Below, piece by piece: positions 14,792-23,427 of a stretch of DNA of 39,347 nt; position 1 is the first letter of the stretch; each line of letters opens with the position of its first letter. The stretch spans positions 1-39,347 of the forward strand of contig JBGTDU010000095.1 in the NCBI GenBank assembly GCA_041748175.1, written 5' to 3'. This DNA comes from JAHEJB01 sp041748175. Lineage in GTDB: Bacteria > Bacteroidota > Rhodothermia > Rhodothermales > Rubricoccaceae. The notes under the pieces were generated by a model that saw only the letters and a list, made by a program, of their open reading frames with translations, made no database searches and was not told where the DNA came from. The translations under genes and the position numbers were made by a program.

Positions 14792-15765
14792 TTGGTCGGG
14801 GGCATCGAATACTTGGGTAGCCCCGGGATCGGCGCTTGCGGTTCTCTACGCGCCGTTAGTCCAAAACCCACAAAGCCGACAATCATCAAGCCAATCGCGA
14901 TGAGTTGTGCCTGGGTAAGCCCGAACGCATTCTCCGGATTTAGCCGGATGAATTCAACCAGAAACCGCTCGACGCCGTTGAAAATGAGGTAAATCGAAAA
15001 CAACCACCCGGCCTTGAAGGGATGTTTGCGGATGCTCCAAAGGACGGCACCGAAGGCAAAGGCCATGAGCGTCTCGTACAGCATCGTCGGATAAACGCCG
15101 GACACGAGCTCGGCGGGCAGCGCGCACACACGGCCTCCCTCGGGCACCCAGGTTGAGACATCAACCTGAAGGATGTTTCGTGGGAAAGTTTCGCTCCACG
15201 CGAAGTCCGGTAGCCAGCCCGGCTTTTGCGAGAGTGAGGAACACGTCCCCCAGTCGCCGTCGCCCGCGAGATAGCAGCCGATCCGACCGATGCCGTACCC
15301 CAGCATGAGGCTCGGAGCTACAGCGTCCGCAACGCGCGAAAAGGAAAGGCCCTTGCTCCTGACATACAAGCCAAGCACAATCGTCGCGCTGATCAAGCCG
15401 CCGTAGAACGTGAGGCCCGCCGGGTTGAACACAAGGCCAAGTGGATCGGCGGTGAAGCGATCCCAATGATCGATAATGTGAAAGAGTTTGGAACCAGCAA
15501 TGCCAACGCCTGCCGCGATAAGCATCATCGTCCAGACGATGGCGGAGGGGCTCGCGCTCTTAGTTTTCTCGCGCCCTTTCTTGTCTTTCTCCCTGACCTG
15601 CACGGAGCTCAATTGTCCCAGACCGTGCATCCGGTCTAATTCGCGCTTCAAAAGAATTGCGGCGATCACGATGGCAGTTGCCACCATGAAACCAAACGAA
15701 TAGATTGGCAATGGCAGGTTGATGCCAAAAAGGTCCTGAAGAATATCGGTTAAGCGGGGGTACAT
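14788..15765 (-). CDS. lgt: Prolipoprotein diacylglyceryl transferase
   Basis: A 325-aa polytopic inner-membrane enzyme that transfers diacylglycerol from phosphatidylglycerol to the lipobox Cys of prelipoproteins. Visible marks are LPIYSFGFMVA near the N-terminus, LTFYGGLISA, the Lgt signature GRIGCYLAGDGDWG (usually GRIGNFINGE.WG), PTMLYETL, and NGVERFLVEFIRLN. It is longer than usual because of a charged loop (REKDKKGREKTKSA) and a loop with extra Cys. Several predicted lipoproteins in this window would be its substrates. It is followed by the M16-like gene with a 4-base overlap. Confidence 0.92.
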   Translation of the reverse strand: MYPRLTDILQDLFGINLPLPIYSFGFMVATAIVIAAILLKRELDRMHGLGQLSSVQVREKDKKGREKTKSASPSAIVWTMMLIAAGVGIAGSKLFHIIDHWDRFTADPLGLVFNPAGLTFYGGLISATIVLGLYVRSKGLSFSRVADAVAPSLMLGYGIGRIGCYLAGDGDWGTCSSLSQKPGWLPDFAWSETFPRNILQVDVSTWVPEGGRVCALPAELVSGVYPTMLYETLMAFAFGAVLWSIRKHPFKAGWLFSIYLIFNGVERFLVEFIRLNPENAFGLTQAQLIAIGLMIVGFVGFGLTARREPQAPIPGLPKYSMPPTK

Positions 15766-15772
15766 GATAAGT

Positions 15773-15856
15773 GATTGCGTGATGGACGCGATTACGTAAA
15801 CGGTGATGATATTTTGTACTTGTTACTCACGTATTCACTTAGTCACGTATTCATTG
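15773..15856. repeat. TACGTGA-type dispersed repeat overlapping the hisS 3' end
   Basis: On the minus strand, GAATACGTGA occurs twice, 15 bases apart (TGAATACGTGACTAAGTGAA, then TACGTGAGTAAC), followed by GTTTACGTAATCGCG and ATCACGCAATC. The first copy encodes the last residues of HisS (EYVTK-stop). Similar TACGTGA/TTACGTG/TACGCAAT words occur near 18487-18515, 21980-22064 and 31251-31279, always at gene boundaries. Confidence 0.5.
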
Positions 15857-17151
15857 TCTGCAGATGCGCTGAATGACTGTAAAACGCTCGCAATCTCGTC
15901 AAAATAGACCTCGTGTTGCTCCGATGAATCCAGATCGCGGACGGTTGCCCTGCCAGAGCTGAGTTCGTTCTCGCCAACGATCACCGCAAAGTGCGCTCGT
16001 TTCCGGTCGGCTTCTTTCATCTGAGCTTTCATCGACCGACCCGAAAGATCGAATTCAACGCAGAGCCCGCTGGCGCGAAGCCGCTGCGCCTCGGAAAAGG
16101 CCCAGTTCTGAGCCTCCGCTCCGAGCGCAATGAGAAACGCGTGGGGCCGCTCAAGCTCAGGGAATTCGTAGCCATTCGCCTGGAGAGCGAGGAAGAGCCG
16201 CTCGAACCCGGCAGCCCAACCGACGGCGGGAACGGAAAGCTTCCCCCCCAGCGCCTCGGCCAACCCATCGTAGCGCCCGCCTGCGACAAGCGCGCGTTGC
16301 GAGCCCAGGTCATCCGATTCGAGTTCGAACACAACACCCGTGTAATAGTCGAGGCCACGTACCAGCAGCGGATCCTCGATGTACGAAATGTTCAGCGAGT
16401 CGAGAAACCGCTTGACGGCACCGAAATGTGCGCGCGCATTGTCGCTGAGGTACTCGCTGATGCGGGGCGCGTCGGTGAGGAGCGCGCGCTCGTCCTCACT
16501 CTTTGTGTCCAGGATTCGTAGCGGGTTCGCGTCGAGACGCTGCCGACTGGTCTCGGAAAGTTGACTGCGAAGGGGCTCGAAGTATGCCTGGAGCGCCTCG
16601 CGATATTGCGGACGCGATTCCGCGTCGCCGAGCGAATTGATGCGCAACCGGGTTTCCGTGACTCCGAACGAATCGTAGATCGTCAGCATGCACGCGATGG
16701 CCTCGGCGTCGGCCATCGGGCTCTCGGCGCCGAGGAGTTCAATTCCGAACTGATGAAACTGCCGAAACCTGCCTTTTTGTGGCCGTTCTGCACGAAAACA
16801 CGGCCCGAAGTAGTAGAGTCGCTGCGTTCCACCGCGCTGACCGAGGCTGTGCTGGAGGAAAGAACGCATGACGGGCGCCGTCACCTCCGGGCGCAGGACA
16901 TACTCCTCGTCCCGGCGCCGAACAACAAACATTTCTTTCTGAACGATGTCCGTCGTCTGCCCAACGCCGCGCGCGATGAGCCCGAGCGGCTCCAAGATCG
17001 GCGTACGGATTTCCTCGAATCCGAATCGTTCCATGGTCACGCGAATGCGCGCTTCAACGTGCCGCCAGATCGCACTTCCGGGCACGAACTGCTCGCCCGA
17101 ATTCTGCGTGTCGGGGAGGACGTCGAACGTGCCGCGGATGGTTTGGAACAT
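15835..17151 (-). CDS. hisS: Histidyl-tRNA synthetase
   Basis: A 438-aa class II aminoacyl-tRNA synthetase. Motifs seen: IRGTFDVLP and RTPILEP near the N-terminus; motif 2 YYFGPCFRAERPQKGRFRQF; HQFGIELLG; the histidine-specific LVRGLDYYTGVVFE; AGGRYDGL; and motif 3 AAGFERLFLAL. An anticodon-binding domain follows (SGRSMKAQMKEADRKRAHFA). The start at 17151 (MFQTIRGTFDVLPDTQ) fits the family. The frame stays open to 17784 but the extra part is low-complexity sequence and overlaps the rluD-type gene. The last codons fall inside a dispersed repeat, so the C-terminal EYVTK is repeat-encoded. Confidence 0.95.
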   Translation of the reverse strand: MFQTIRGTFDVLPDTQNSGEQFVPGSAIWRHVEARIRVTMERFGFEEIRTPILEPLGLIARGVGQTTDIVQKEMFVVRRRDEEYVLRPEVTAPVMRSFLQHSLGQRGGTQRLYYFGPCFRAERPQKGRFRQFHQFGIELLGAESPMADAEAIACMLTIYDSFGVTETRLRINSLGDAESRPQYREALQAYFEPLRSQLSETSRQRLDANPLRILDTKSEDERALLTDAPRISEYLSDNARAHFGAVKRFLDSLNISYIEDPLLVRGLDYYTGVVFELESDDLGSQRALVAGGRYDGLAEALGGKLSVPAVGWAAGFERLFLALQANGYEFPELERPHAFLIALGAEAQNWAFSEAQRLRASGLCVEFDLSGRSMKAQMKEADRKRAHFAVIVGENELSSGRATVRDLDSSEQHEVYFDEIASVLQSFSASADNEYVTK

Positions 17152-17372
17152 GGGCGATACTCGCTGGCGGCTCGAAGACCTGCGGCGTCGGGCGAAGGTC
17201 TTCCGACGACCAGTGCAAAGGGCCGCCGAAGATACGGGGACGGAGGCCGTGATGACGCCATTACGTATTGACGTGAGGCGGCGGGCCGCGGTCGGCGCAC
17301 AGAAGACGGCGGACGGCAAACGGCATTGATGCGAATCAACGTCCCTGTTGCCTTCGCCGTTCACCCAATTCC
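17152..17372. repeat. Intergenic region with GACGGCGGACGGC-type repeat
   Basis: About 17278-17337 holds GGCGGCGGGCCGCGGTCGGC followed by AGAAGACGGCGGACGGCAAA. Its minus-strand frame reads CRPPSSVRRPRP, matching PSSVRRPPSSV from the repeat near 12426-12463. CATTACGTATTGACGTGAGG next to it is of the TACGTGA type. The region probably also holds the hisS promoter; no gene is seen. Confidence 0.45.
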
Positions 17373-18440
17373 TCAGCCCTCCACCGCTCTCAGCCTGTCC
17401 AACACAAACCCCATGTCCTCCGGAAGCGGAGCCCCGAAATCGAGGGCGCCTCCCGTTTTTGGATGACGGAAGCCGAGCGTGTGTGCGTGGAGTGCTTGAC
17501 GCGGCATCCGCTTGAAGAGGTTCTTGAAAAACTGCTTGCGCTTCGTCGTCTCTGGACCGGCCCGGATCGTGTCGCCGCCGTAGGTCGTATCTCCCAGTAT
17601 CGGATGCCCGATGTGCCGAGCGTGGACCCGGATCTGATGCGTCCGGCCGGTTTCGAGTTTGAAACCAAGCAGCGCCGCGTGCTGGAAAACCTCGATGGTT
17701 TCGTAATTCGTGGCCGCCCACTTCCCATGGTCTTCCCTTACCACGGCCACCTTCTTTCGATCTTTTGAACTTCGTCCGAGCCACGTCTCAATGCGATCAG
17801 CAGGAGGCGCCGGAGTTCCCCAAACCACGGCGAGGTAGCGCCGACGGATGGATCGATCGATGAATTGCTTCGCCAGCTCCGAGTGTGTGAAGTCGTCTTT
17901 GGCCACGACGAGCAAGCCGGATGTGTCTTTGTCGAGCCGATGTACGAGACCGGGCCGAATCGTGAGGTCGCCTTCGAAGTGGGGCGCGGCAGTGGCAGTG
18001 GAAAGCCCGAAATCGTCATCGTCATCGTCGAGTTCCTCCGCAGAAATCGCAGCGGCACCTACGTGGTGTAGTAATGCATTCACCAGCGTCCCGGATCTGT
18101 GGCCAAACGCCGGATGCACCACCATTCCCGCAGCTTTGTTGACAACGAGCAGCCATTCGTCCTCGAAAACGATATCGAGCGGGATATCTTCCGGAACTAC
18201 CTCGATCGGCGGCGGACGCATGATCCGACAGACAATATGGTCGCCGGGCTGAACGGGATGCGAGACTTTCTTCCGCGCGATCCCGTTCACATCCACGTTT
18301 CCATCCCGAATACCGCGCTGAACCTTGGCCCGCGTCACGTTGGCCATCTTCGACGTCAGGTAAATATCCAACCGCGTGCCCCCCTCCTGTCCAGGCGGCA
18401 CGTCAATCTCGACAATGGTTTCGATTTTGGGTTCGTGCAC
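17373..18440 (-). CDS. rluD: RluD/RluA-family 23S rRNA pseudouridine synthase
   Basis: A 355-aa pseudouridine synthase. An N-terminal S4 RNA-binding domain (RLDIYLTSKM, VTRAKVQRGIRDGNVDVNGI) precedes the catalytic domain. The catalytic motif is LVHRLDKDTSGLLVVAK with the essential Asp, followed by KLETGRTHQIRVHARHIGHP. It should modify uridines in 23S rRNA helix 69 if it is a true RluD. It has an Asp-rich insertion (EELDDDDDDFGLSTATAA) before HRLD, and an extra basic segment (KRKQFFKNLFKRMPRQALHA) near the C-terminus. RluD and the related RluC/RluA types are hard to tell apart without alignment. Confidence 0.88.
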   Translation of the reverse strand: MHEPKIETIVEIDVPPGQEGGTRLDIYLTSKMANVTRAKVQRGIRDGNVDVNGIARKKVSHPVQPGDHIVCRIMRPPPIEVVPEDIPLDIVFEDEWLLVVNKAAGMVVHPAFGHRSGTLVNALLHHVGAAAISAEELDDDDDDFGLSTATAAPHFEGDLTIRPGLVHRLDKDTSGLLVVAKDDFTHSELAKQFIDRSIRRRYLAVVWGTPAPPADRIETWLGRSSKDRKKVAVVREDHGKWAATNYETIEVFQHAALLGFKLETGRTHQIRVHARHIGHPILGDTTYGGDTIRAGPETTKRKQFFKNLFKRMPRQALHAHTLGFRHPKTGGALDFGAPLPEDMGFVLDRLRAVEG

Positions 18441-18485
18441 GGGGGCGTACTCACATGATCGCGGGGATGCGTCATCGAAGCCATC

Positions 18486-19628
18486 TCACGTAATCACGCT
18501 GAGCACGTAATCACGGCAGGCATCAAGTGTGCGGTCGATCTCCTCGCCTGAATTGTACGCATGGGCCGCGAACCGCAGCTTTCGGTCGCGCACGGCGATG
18601 TGGATCCCGCACTTCTCGAGGTGGGCGAACATGGCTTCCGGCTCGGGCACCTCAACCGTGACAATGCCCGACGCGTGGTTGGCGTCGCGCGAACCAAAGC
18701 GTTTCATGCCGATGGCATCGAGGCCGTCCGCCATCTTTCGAGCGTTCGCGAGAACGCGTTCCTCAACCCAGGCGGGGCCAGCTTCGAGATACAACCCGAG
18801 GGCCGCATCGAGCGCCACGCAGCCAACGGAATTGATCGTGCCGACGCGGAATCGCGTGGCATTCGGATGGAGTTTGTCCGTGAAGGCCCCGAAATCGTCC
18901 CAGTCCACCGGGCCATTCATCCAGCCGCGCACGGGCAGTAGTCGATCTTGTATTTCTTCGGAGACGTAGACGAATGCACTCCCCTGGGTCGCGAGCATCC
19001 ACTTCTGCCCACCCGAGGCGAGAAAATCAACACCGGTGTCCTGGACGTTCAATTGAAGGGCTCCGAGCCCTTGGATCGCATCCACCGCGAGAAGGGTTCC
19101 GTTCGCGTGGGCGAGGCCGACCAATGCGCTAAGGTCGCAGCGAAATCCTGATAGGAACTGCACCCAGGAAACGGCGAGCACTCTGGTCTCCGGACGGAGT
19201 TTTTGCTCCACATCCGCGATGGTGAAAGCGCCATCCCGAGTTGAAATGAAATCCACTTCGACGCCGTAGCGCTCAAGGAGGCCCAGCCACGGTTGCACAT
19301 TTCCTGGAAACTCGCAATCGGGCACGGCGACGCGATCGCCCGCCTTCCACGGAAAGCCGAGTGCGAGCACATTCAGCCCATACGACGTGTTTGGAGCGTA
19401 CTCGATGCGCTCACGATCGCAACCGAGCAGCGTGGCAATCCGCGTTCTCCCTCTGTTGATAGTCGGAAGGAGATCAAAAAAGTTGTTGGGTTTTGTTCGA
19501 TGCCGTTGCTCCAGATAGGCCTGAATGGCCTCCATCACAGGAGTGCTCAACGGCCCCGTCGACGCGTGGTCGAGGTAGACCATTCCCTCGGCGTGAGGGA
19601 AGTTGGCGCGGTAGGCGGAGTGGGTCAT
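18486..19628 (-). CDS. Class V aminotransferase / cysteine desulfurase-like PLP enzyme
   Basis: A 380-aa fold-type I PLP enzyme. The N-terminal MVYLDHASTGPLS is the family start, and VDAIQGLGAL holds the PLP-pyridine Asp. LASGGQKWMLATQG carries the Schiff-base Lys, and RFRVGTINSVG is the class V C-terminal marker. No Cys-containing SufS or NifS loop is evident, so sulfur transfer is not supported; related proteins include kynureninase-like and isopenicillin-epimerase-like enzymes. The ATG at 19628 (MTHSAYRANFPHAEG) gives the usual length. The last codons (YVLSVIT) lie within two CACGTAATCACG repeats at 18487-18515. Confidence 0.82.
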   Translation of the reverse strand: MTHSAYRANFPHAEGMVYLDHASTGPLSTPVMEAIQAYLEQRHRTKPNNFFDLLPTINRGRTRIATLLGCDRERIEYAPNTSYGLNVLALGFPWKAGDRVAVPDCEFPGNVQPWLGLLERYGVEVDFISTRDGAFTIADVEQKLRPETRVLAVSWVQFLSGFRCDLSALVGLAHANGTLLAVDAIQGLGALQLNVQDTGVDFLASGGQKWMLATQGSAFVYVSEEIQDRLLPVRGWMNGPVDWDDFGAFTDKLHPNATRFRVGTINSVGCVALDAALGLYLEAGPAWVEERVLANARKMADGLDAIGMKRFGSRDANHASGIVTVEVPEPEAMFAHLEKCGIHIAVRDRKLRFAAHAYNSGEEIDRTLDACRDYVLSVIT

Positions 19629-19773
19629 GAATGGTGCAAATGTGGTGGGGCAAGATCGCACACATGCCAAGCCCAAACCGATGAGCTCCGGCGCACGCTT
19701 GTGGCCCGTCGAACCCGCCAGACCGCCGAAATCCCACTACCCATAATCCCGAAATCCGAAATCTGAAATCTTT

Positions 19774-20925
19774 CTAAACCCGGTAAAACTGCTTCCCCGC
19801 GAGCTGCCGGACGAGCCCGCGAAACTCCAGATTCAGCAAATACACAAGCGCCGAGGGCGCGTCCAGTTCCGTTGCCAAGCAAAGGGCATCAAGATGCACG
19901 GGCTCCGAGCCCAGCGCTCCATACAGTTTCGACTCGGCCCGATTCAAATCTGATGGAGGAGCCAGTGCCTCGGAAACGCCGCTTTCCGCACCGACTTCCG
20001 CGAAGCCGCCCAGCGCTGCTAGTACATCATCGGCGTTTGCTACGAGTGCGGCATGACCCTTCTGGATGAGATGATTCGTGCCAACCATCTCCGAGTGAAA
20101 CGGGGCAGGCACAGCGAAAACCTCGCGGTTCTGTTCGAGCGCCTCGAAGGCGGTGATCAGCGCGCCGCCCGATCCGCTAGATTCAGCAACGAGCGTACCG
20201 AGGGACATCCCGGCGATGATCCGGTTGCGGCGCGGGAAATTGCTGGCGTCAGGTTTTGCTCCCATCGGAAACTCCGAAATGATGGCACCCCGATCTTCTT
20301 CGATGATCCGTCGAACGACGTCCTGGTGCGTCGCGGGGTAAATCCGATCTACGCCCGAACCCAATACGGCAATGGTCCGTCCGCCCGTGTCGAGCGCGGC
20401 CCGATGCGCCACGATGTCGACGCCGTAGGCGAGCCCGCTGACGATCGTGAACGACCGCTGGACAAGCTCGCAGGCGAAGTGCTCGGCGGCTCTCCGGCCG
20501 TATTCCGAAGCTTTGCGTGTCCCGACAATGGCTATCGCCCGATCATCCTCCGGCGCGAGCCTACCGCGAACCCAGAGAAAGGGCGGCGGGTCATAAATCT
20601 GTTTCAGAAGGGCTGGAAAGCGCGCATCGTGAAGTGTGATCAACTCCGCCCCGACCCTGCGCGCCGCCTCCAGTTGCCGATCTGCTGAGCCATCCTCCTC
20701 AAATTGTGAGATGGCCTCTGCGGTCTGCCGACCAACACCATCCACTTTTTCCAGTCGCCAGATTGGGGCATCCAGAACTGCGCGCCCCGACCCTAGCTCG
20801 GCCACGAGCGACCGAATCCGCCCCGATCCTATTCCGGGAACTGCGGATAGAGCGAGGAGGGCACGCTGCTCGTCCGGATCGGATGAATCGACGGTGGGCA
20901 ACGGGGCCGGTGGGAAGAGATGCAT
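19774..20925 (-). CDS. dprA: DNA-processing protein DprA (Smf)
   Basis: A 383-aa protein that loads RecA onto incoming single-stranded DNA in natural transformation. An N-terminal helix-hairpin-helix region (ALLALSAVPGIGSGRIRSL, KVDGVGRQTAEAI) leads into the Rossmann-like DprA core: AIVGTRKASEYGRRAA, TIVSGLAYGVDIVAHRAAL, TIAVLGSGVDRIYPATH, ISEFPMGAKPDASNFPRRNR and VAESSGSGGALITA. A C-terminal winged-helix DML1-like part follows. The ATG at 20925 (MHLFPPAPLP) is the first ATG; a TTG at 20940 is possible. DprA is widespread, so it does not prove competence. Confidence 0.93.
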   Translation of the reverse strand: MHLFPPAPLPTVDSSDPDEQRALLALSAVPGIGSGRIRSLVAELGSGRAVLDAPIWRLEKVDGVGRQTAEAISQFEEDGSADRQLEAARRVGAELITLHDARFPALLKQIYDPPPFLWVRGRLAPEDDRAIAIVGTRKASEYGRRAAEHFACELVQRSFTIVSGLAYGVDIVAHRAALDTGGRTIAVLGSGVDRIYPATHQDVVRRIIEEDRGAIISEFPMGAKPDASNFPRRNRIIAGMSLGTLVAESSGSGGALITAFEALEQNREVFAVPAPFHSEMVGTNHLIQKGHAALVANADDVLAALGGFAEVGAESGVSEALAPPSDLNRAESKLYGALGSEPVHLDALCLATELDAPSALVYLLNLEFRGLVRQLAGKQFYRV

Positions 20926-20959
20926 GGCAGAAAGTAGCAACGGCGGCTGACATCCCTCG

Positions 20960-21973
20960 TCACATCGCCGCCCTCTTCTCAGCGTCGATAGCCGACCATA
21001 GCTGCTCTTTCAATGCTTCAAGGCCTTGATGCGCGACCGCCGAGATTGGCAAAACCTGGACGTTCGCCGGGAATCCGGCGTGGATCTCCGCCAACCACTC
21101 TTCCATCAGGCCCGGTGGCAGCAGGTCCGTTTTGGAAAGGGCAACGATGCGCGGCTTGGCCAATAGCTCGGGCTCGAACGCTTCAAGCTCGCCGAGCAGC
21201 GTCGCATAATGGGCCGCGGGCTCGTCCTCGTCGGCTGGGATAACAAAGAGCAACAGCGCGTTTCGCTCGATGTGCGTGAGGAAACGGATTCCTAGGCCTC
21301 TTCCTTCGCTCGCACCTTCTATTATTCCCGGAATGTCTGCCATTACAAACGAGCGGTAGTCGCCGACGTAAACCATGCCGAGGTTGGGCTCCAGCGTCGT
21401 GAACGGATAGTCGGCTACCTTCGGTTTCGCGGCGGAAATCGCGGAGATCAGCGTGCTCTTGCCCGCGTTGGGGAAACCTACAAGACCGACATCGGCAAGC
21501 AGTTTCAGCTCAAGTGTCACTTCGCGCTCTTCGCCAGCCTGGCCGGGCTGTGCGTACTGCGGAGCTTGCCGTGTTGCGCTCTTGAAGTGTGTATTCCCGA
21601 GCCCACCCATGCCGCCCTGCACCAAAACCGTTTGTTGCCCGGGCTCCGTTATCTCGCCGATGCGCTCGCCCGTCTCCGTCTCGCGCGAAATCGTCCCAAG
21701 AGGAACCCTGAGAACGATGTCCTCGGCGCTCTTGCCCGACTTCATCGCGCCCAGCCCGGGCTTGCCGCTCTCGGCAAAGTGGTGGCGGTTGTAACGAAGG
21801 TCCAGCAGCGTATAAAGATTGGCGTCTCCCTCCAGGATCACGGAGCCACCCGCCCCCCCGTCGCCGCCATCGGGCCCACCGCGTGGCTCGTACTTCGCCC
21901 GGCGGAACGAGCGTGAGCCGGCTCCGCCTTTGCCGCTCCGCACCGAGATTGTTACGTAGTCGACGAACTTCAA
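20960..21973 (-). CDS. obgE: Obg-family GTPase (ribosome assembly / stringent response)
   Basis: A 337-aa GTPase with the glycine-rich Obg domain (SVRSGKGGAGSRSFRRAKYE, GGPDGGDGGAGGSVI) and a G domain: G1 GFPNAGKST, G2 DYPFTTLEPN, G3 DIPGIIEGA, G4 SKTDL and G5 ISAV. It lacks a long C-terminal domain, as in many Bacteroidota. The start is a TTG at 21973 (encoding MKFVDYVTISVR), chosen because it matches the universal Obg start and no nearby ATG does. Confidence 0.95.
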   Translation of the reverse strand: MKFVDYVTISVRSGKGGAGSRSFRRAKYEPRGGPDGGDGGAGGSVILEGDANLYTLLDLRYNRHHFAESGKPGLGAMKSGKSAEDIVLRVPLGTISRETETGERIGEITEPGQQTVLVQGGMGGLGNTHFKSATRQAPQYAQPGQAGEEREVTLELKLLADVGLVGFPNAGKSTLISAISAAKPKVADYPFTTLEPNLGMVYVGDYRSFVMADIPGIIEGASEGRGLGIRFLTHIERNALLLFVIPADEDEPAAHYATLLGELEAFEPELLAKPRIVALSKTDLLPPGLMEEWLAEIHAGFPANVQVLPISAVAHQGLEALKEQLWSAIDAEKRAAM

Positions 21974-22040
21974 AGCTATCGCGTGATGCGTATTCCGTAG
22001 GGCACGAACGGGGCGGCTAACTTAGGCGCGGCCCACATTC

Positions 22041-22065
22041 ATTACGCAATCCGAAATACGCGATA
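22041..22065. repeat. TACGCAAT-type dispersed repeat before rnhA
   Basis: ATTACGCAATCCGAAATACG lies directly before the GTG start of rnhA; the related GTGATGCGTATTCCGTAGG lies about 50 bases upstream, next to the obgE start. The same type is seen at 31251-31279 (AATACGCAATACGAACTACG). These words form weak inverted repeats in divergent or convergent gaps. Confidence 0.45.
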
Positions 22066-22512
22066 GTGCAGAAGAACGTCACCATCTACACCGACGGCGC
22101 GTGCAGCGGAAATCCCGGACCCGGTGGCTGGGGAGCGATTCTCCTGTTCGGCGAACACGAGCGGGTCATAACAGGATACGAGAAACACACGACCAATAAC
22201 CGCATGGAGCTCATGGCGGTGATCGAGGCGCTGTCCGTGATGAAGGAGCCCGTACACGCGTCCATCCACACGGACAGCGCATACATCGTCAACGCCTGCA
22301 ATCAGGACTGGCTTAGCGGCTGGATTCAGCGCGGATGGAAAACGGCCGACAAAAAGCCGGTCAAGAACCAGGATCTCTGGGAGCGGCTCGTCGAACTCAC
22401 AAAGAAGCATTCCGTGGCGTTCGTAAAAGTGAAAGGCCATGCCGACGACGATCTCAACAACCGGGTGGATGGGCTGGCCGTCATGGCGTTGGAGAATGGG
22501 CGGAGAGGCTAG
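22066..22512 (+). CDS. rnhA: Ribonuclease HI
   Basis: A 148-aa RNase HI that removes RNA from RNA-DNA hybrids. Catalytic acidic residues are visible: Asp in IYTDGACSGNPGPGGWGA, Glu in NNRMELMAVIEAL, Asp in IHTDSAYIVNA and Asp in NNRVDGLA. VKGHADDDLNNRVDG carries the flexible His loop. The handle region (WIQRGWKTADKKPVKNQDLW) is present as in E. coli. It starts with GTG at 22066. It is divergent from obgE and 104 bp upstream of a lipoprotein gene on the same strand. Confidence 0.96.
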   Translation: MQKNVTIYTDGACSGNPGPGGWGAILLFGEHERVITGYEKHTTNNRMELMAVIEALSVMKEPVHASIHTDSAYIVNACNQDWLSGWIQRGWKTADKKPVKNQDLWERLVELTKKHSVAFVKVKGHADDDLNNRVDGLAVMALENGRRG

Positions 22513-22616
22513 CGCCCCGCCCAAACCGTAAATCGGGACATTCGCTTTTCTTGAGCGCTCCGCTTGCGCAAATGCGCCACGAGAGTGCATTTTGCAGCGT
22601 TCTAGCCTCTACGCCA

Positions 22617-23363
22617 ATGTCGACCCGACTATCCCTTCTTGCTCTCGTCACCACACTATTCGCGTGCGCGGATGCACAATCCCCGGACGACCTCTCGACC
22701 GCCGCCGACGCAATCGAAATCGCGGATGGCCGAACCGGGAATCGGGGCGAGGACCTTTCCACCTGGGCCTCCCGGCCCGTCTTCACCGAAATCGCTGCTG
22801 CCGCGCGCGCATACTGGCAGGCAAACGATCCGGCATATGAGGAGGACATCCGCATTATGGGCGTCGCGGAAGGCGCCTTCACGCTGCCCGGATCGTCTCA
22901 AGTGGCTGTCCTCTATGTCATGAGCGTCTGGCCACGTTGCTGCCCGAAATCGGGGCTCGCTGTGATCGAAGGGGACCAGTTGGTCTACAACGCAGTGTTC
23001 ACCGGCATTGCTCAGGCCCTCTCGGCCATTCCCGACATCGATGACGACGGGCTGGATGAGCTGGTACTGACAGGCTTTTTCGGGATGGGAGGCCAGGAAT
23101 CCGGAAGCGTGACGCTCGCCCATTTTCTTGCCGATGGCTTCACCGACCGCGGAAGCACGGCGATGTACGACGGAGCTTGCGCTGCCGGGCATGCGGGGAG
23201 TACCGCCGCGCGCATTACCGCTGGGCCCGGCCCCTCGTTTACGGTGGAGCGGTTCATCCAGCCGTCGTGCGAGGTGGAGGAGTGGACGCCGGTGGGCGAT
23301 CCCGAGCCGCTTACGTTCGAGCCGCCCGCTGAATCGCGCTACATCTCGTTGCCGGTTAACTAG
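22617..23363 (+). CDS. Predicted lipoprotein, function unknown
   Basis: A 248-aa protein with a type II signal peptide: MSTRLSLLALVTTLFACADA, lipobox LFAC, mature N-terminus at Cys 17. The mature part has DIDDDGLDELVLTGFFGMGG, which looks like a calcium-binding FG-GAP/VCBS-like loop. It also contains a WPRCCP motif and other Cys residues that may pair in the periplasm. I do not recognise a family. The frame is open much further upstream, but the ATG at 22617 is the one that starts the signal peptide. No close operon partner is evident; dctQ follows 64 bases later on the same strand. Confidence 0.7.
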   Translation: MSTRLSLLALVTTLFACADAQSPDDLSTAADAIEIADGRTGNRGEDLSTWASRPVFTEIAAAARAYWQANDPAYEEDIRIMGVAEGAFTLPGSSQVAVLYVMSVWPRCCPKSGLAVIEGDQLVYNAVFTGIAQALSAIPDIDDDGLDELVLTGFFGMGGQESGSVTLAHFLADGFTDRGSTAMYDGACAAGHAGSTAARITAGPGPSFTVERFIQPSCEVEEWTPVGDPEPLTFEPPAESRYISLPVN

Positions 23364-23427
23364 CAGGTGTTTGGGTTGGAGGCCTCCCGGCCTGGTCCAT
23401 AGTTTCGGCCCACCCAACGCGCTGACC

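Noticed and set aside
17152..17784. N-terminal extension of HisS by about 211 residues
   Set aside because: The extension is low-complexity, repeat-derived and overlaps the rluD-type gene; MFQTIRGTFDVLP is the normal family start.
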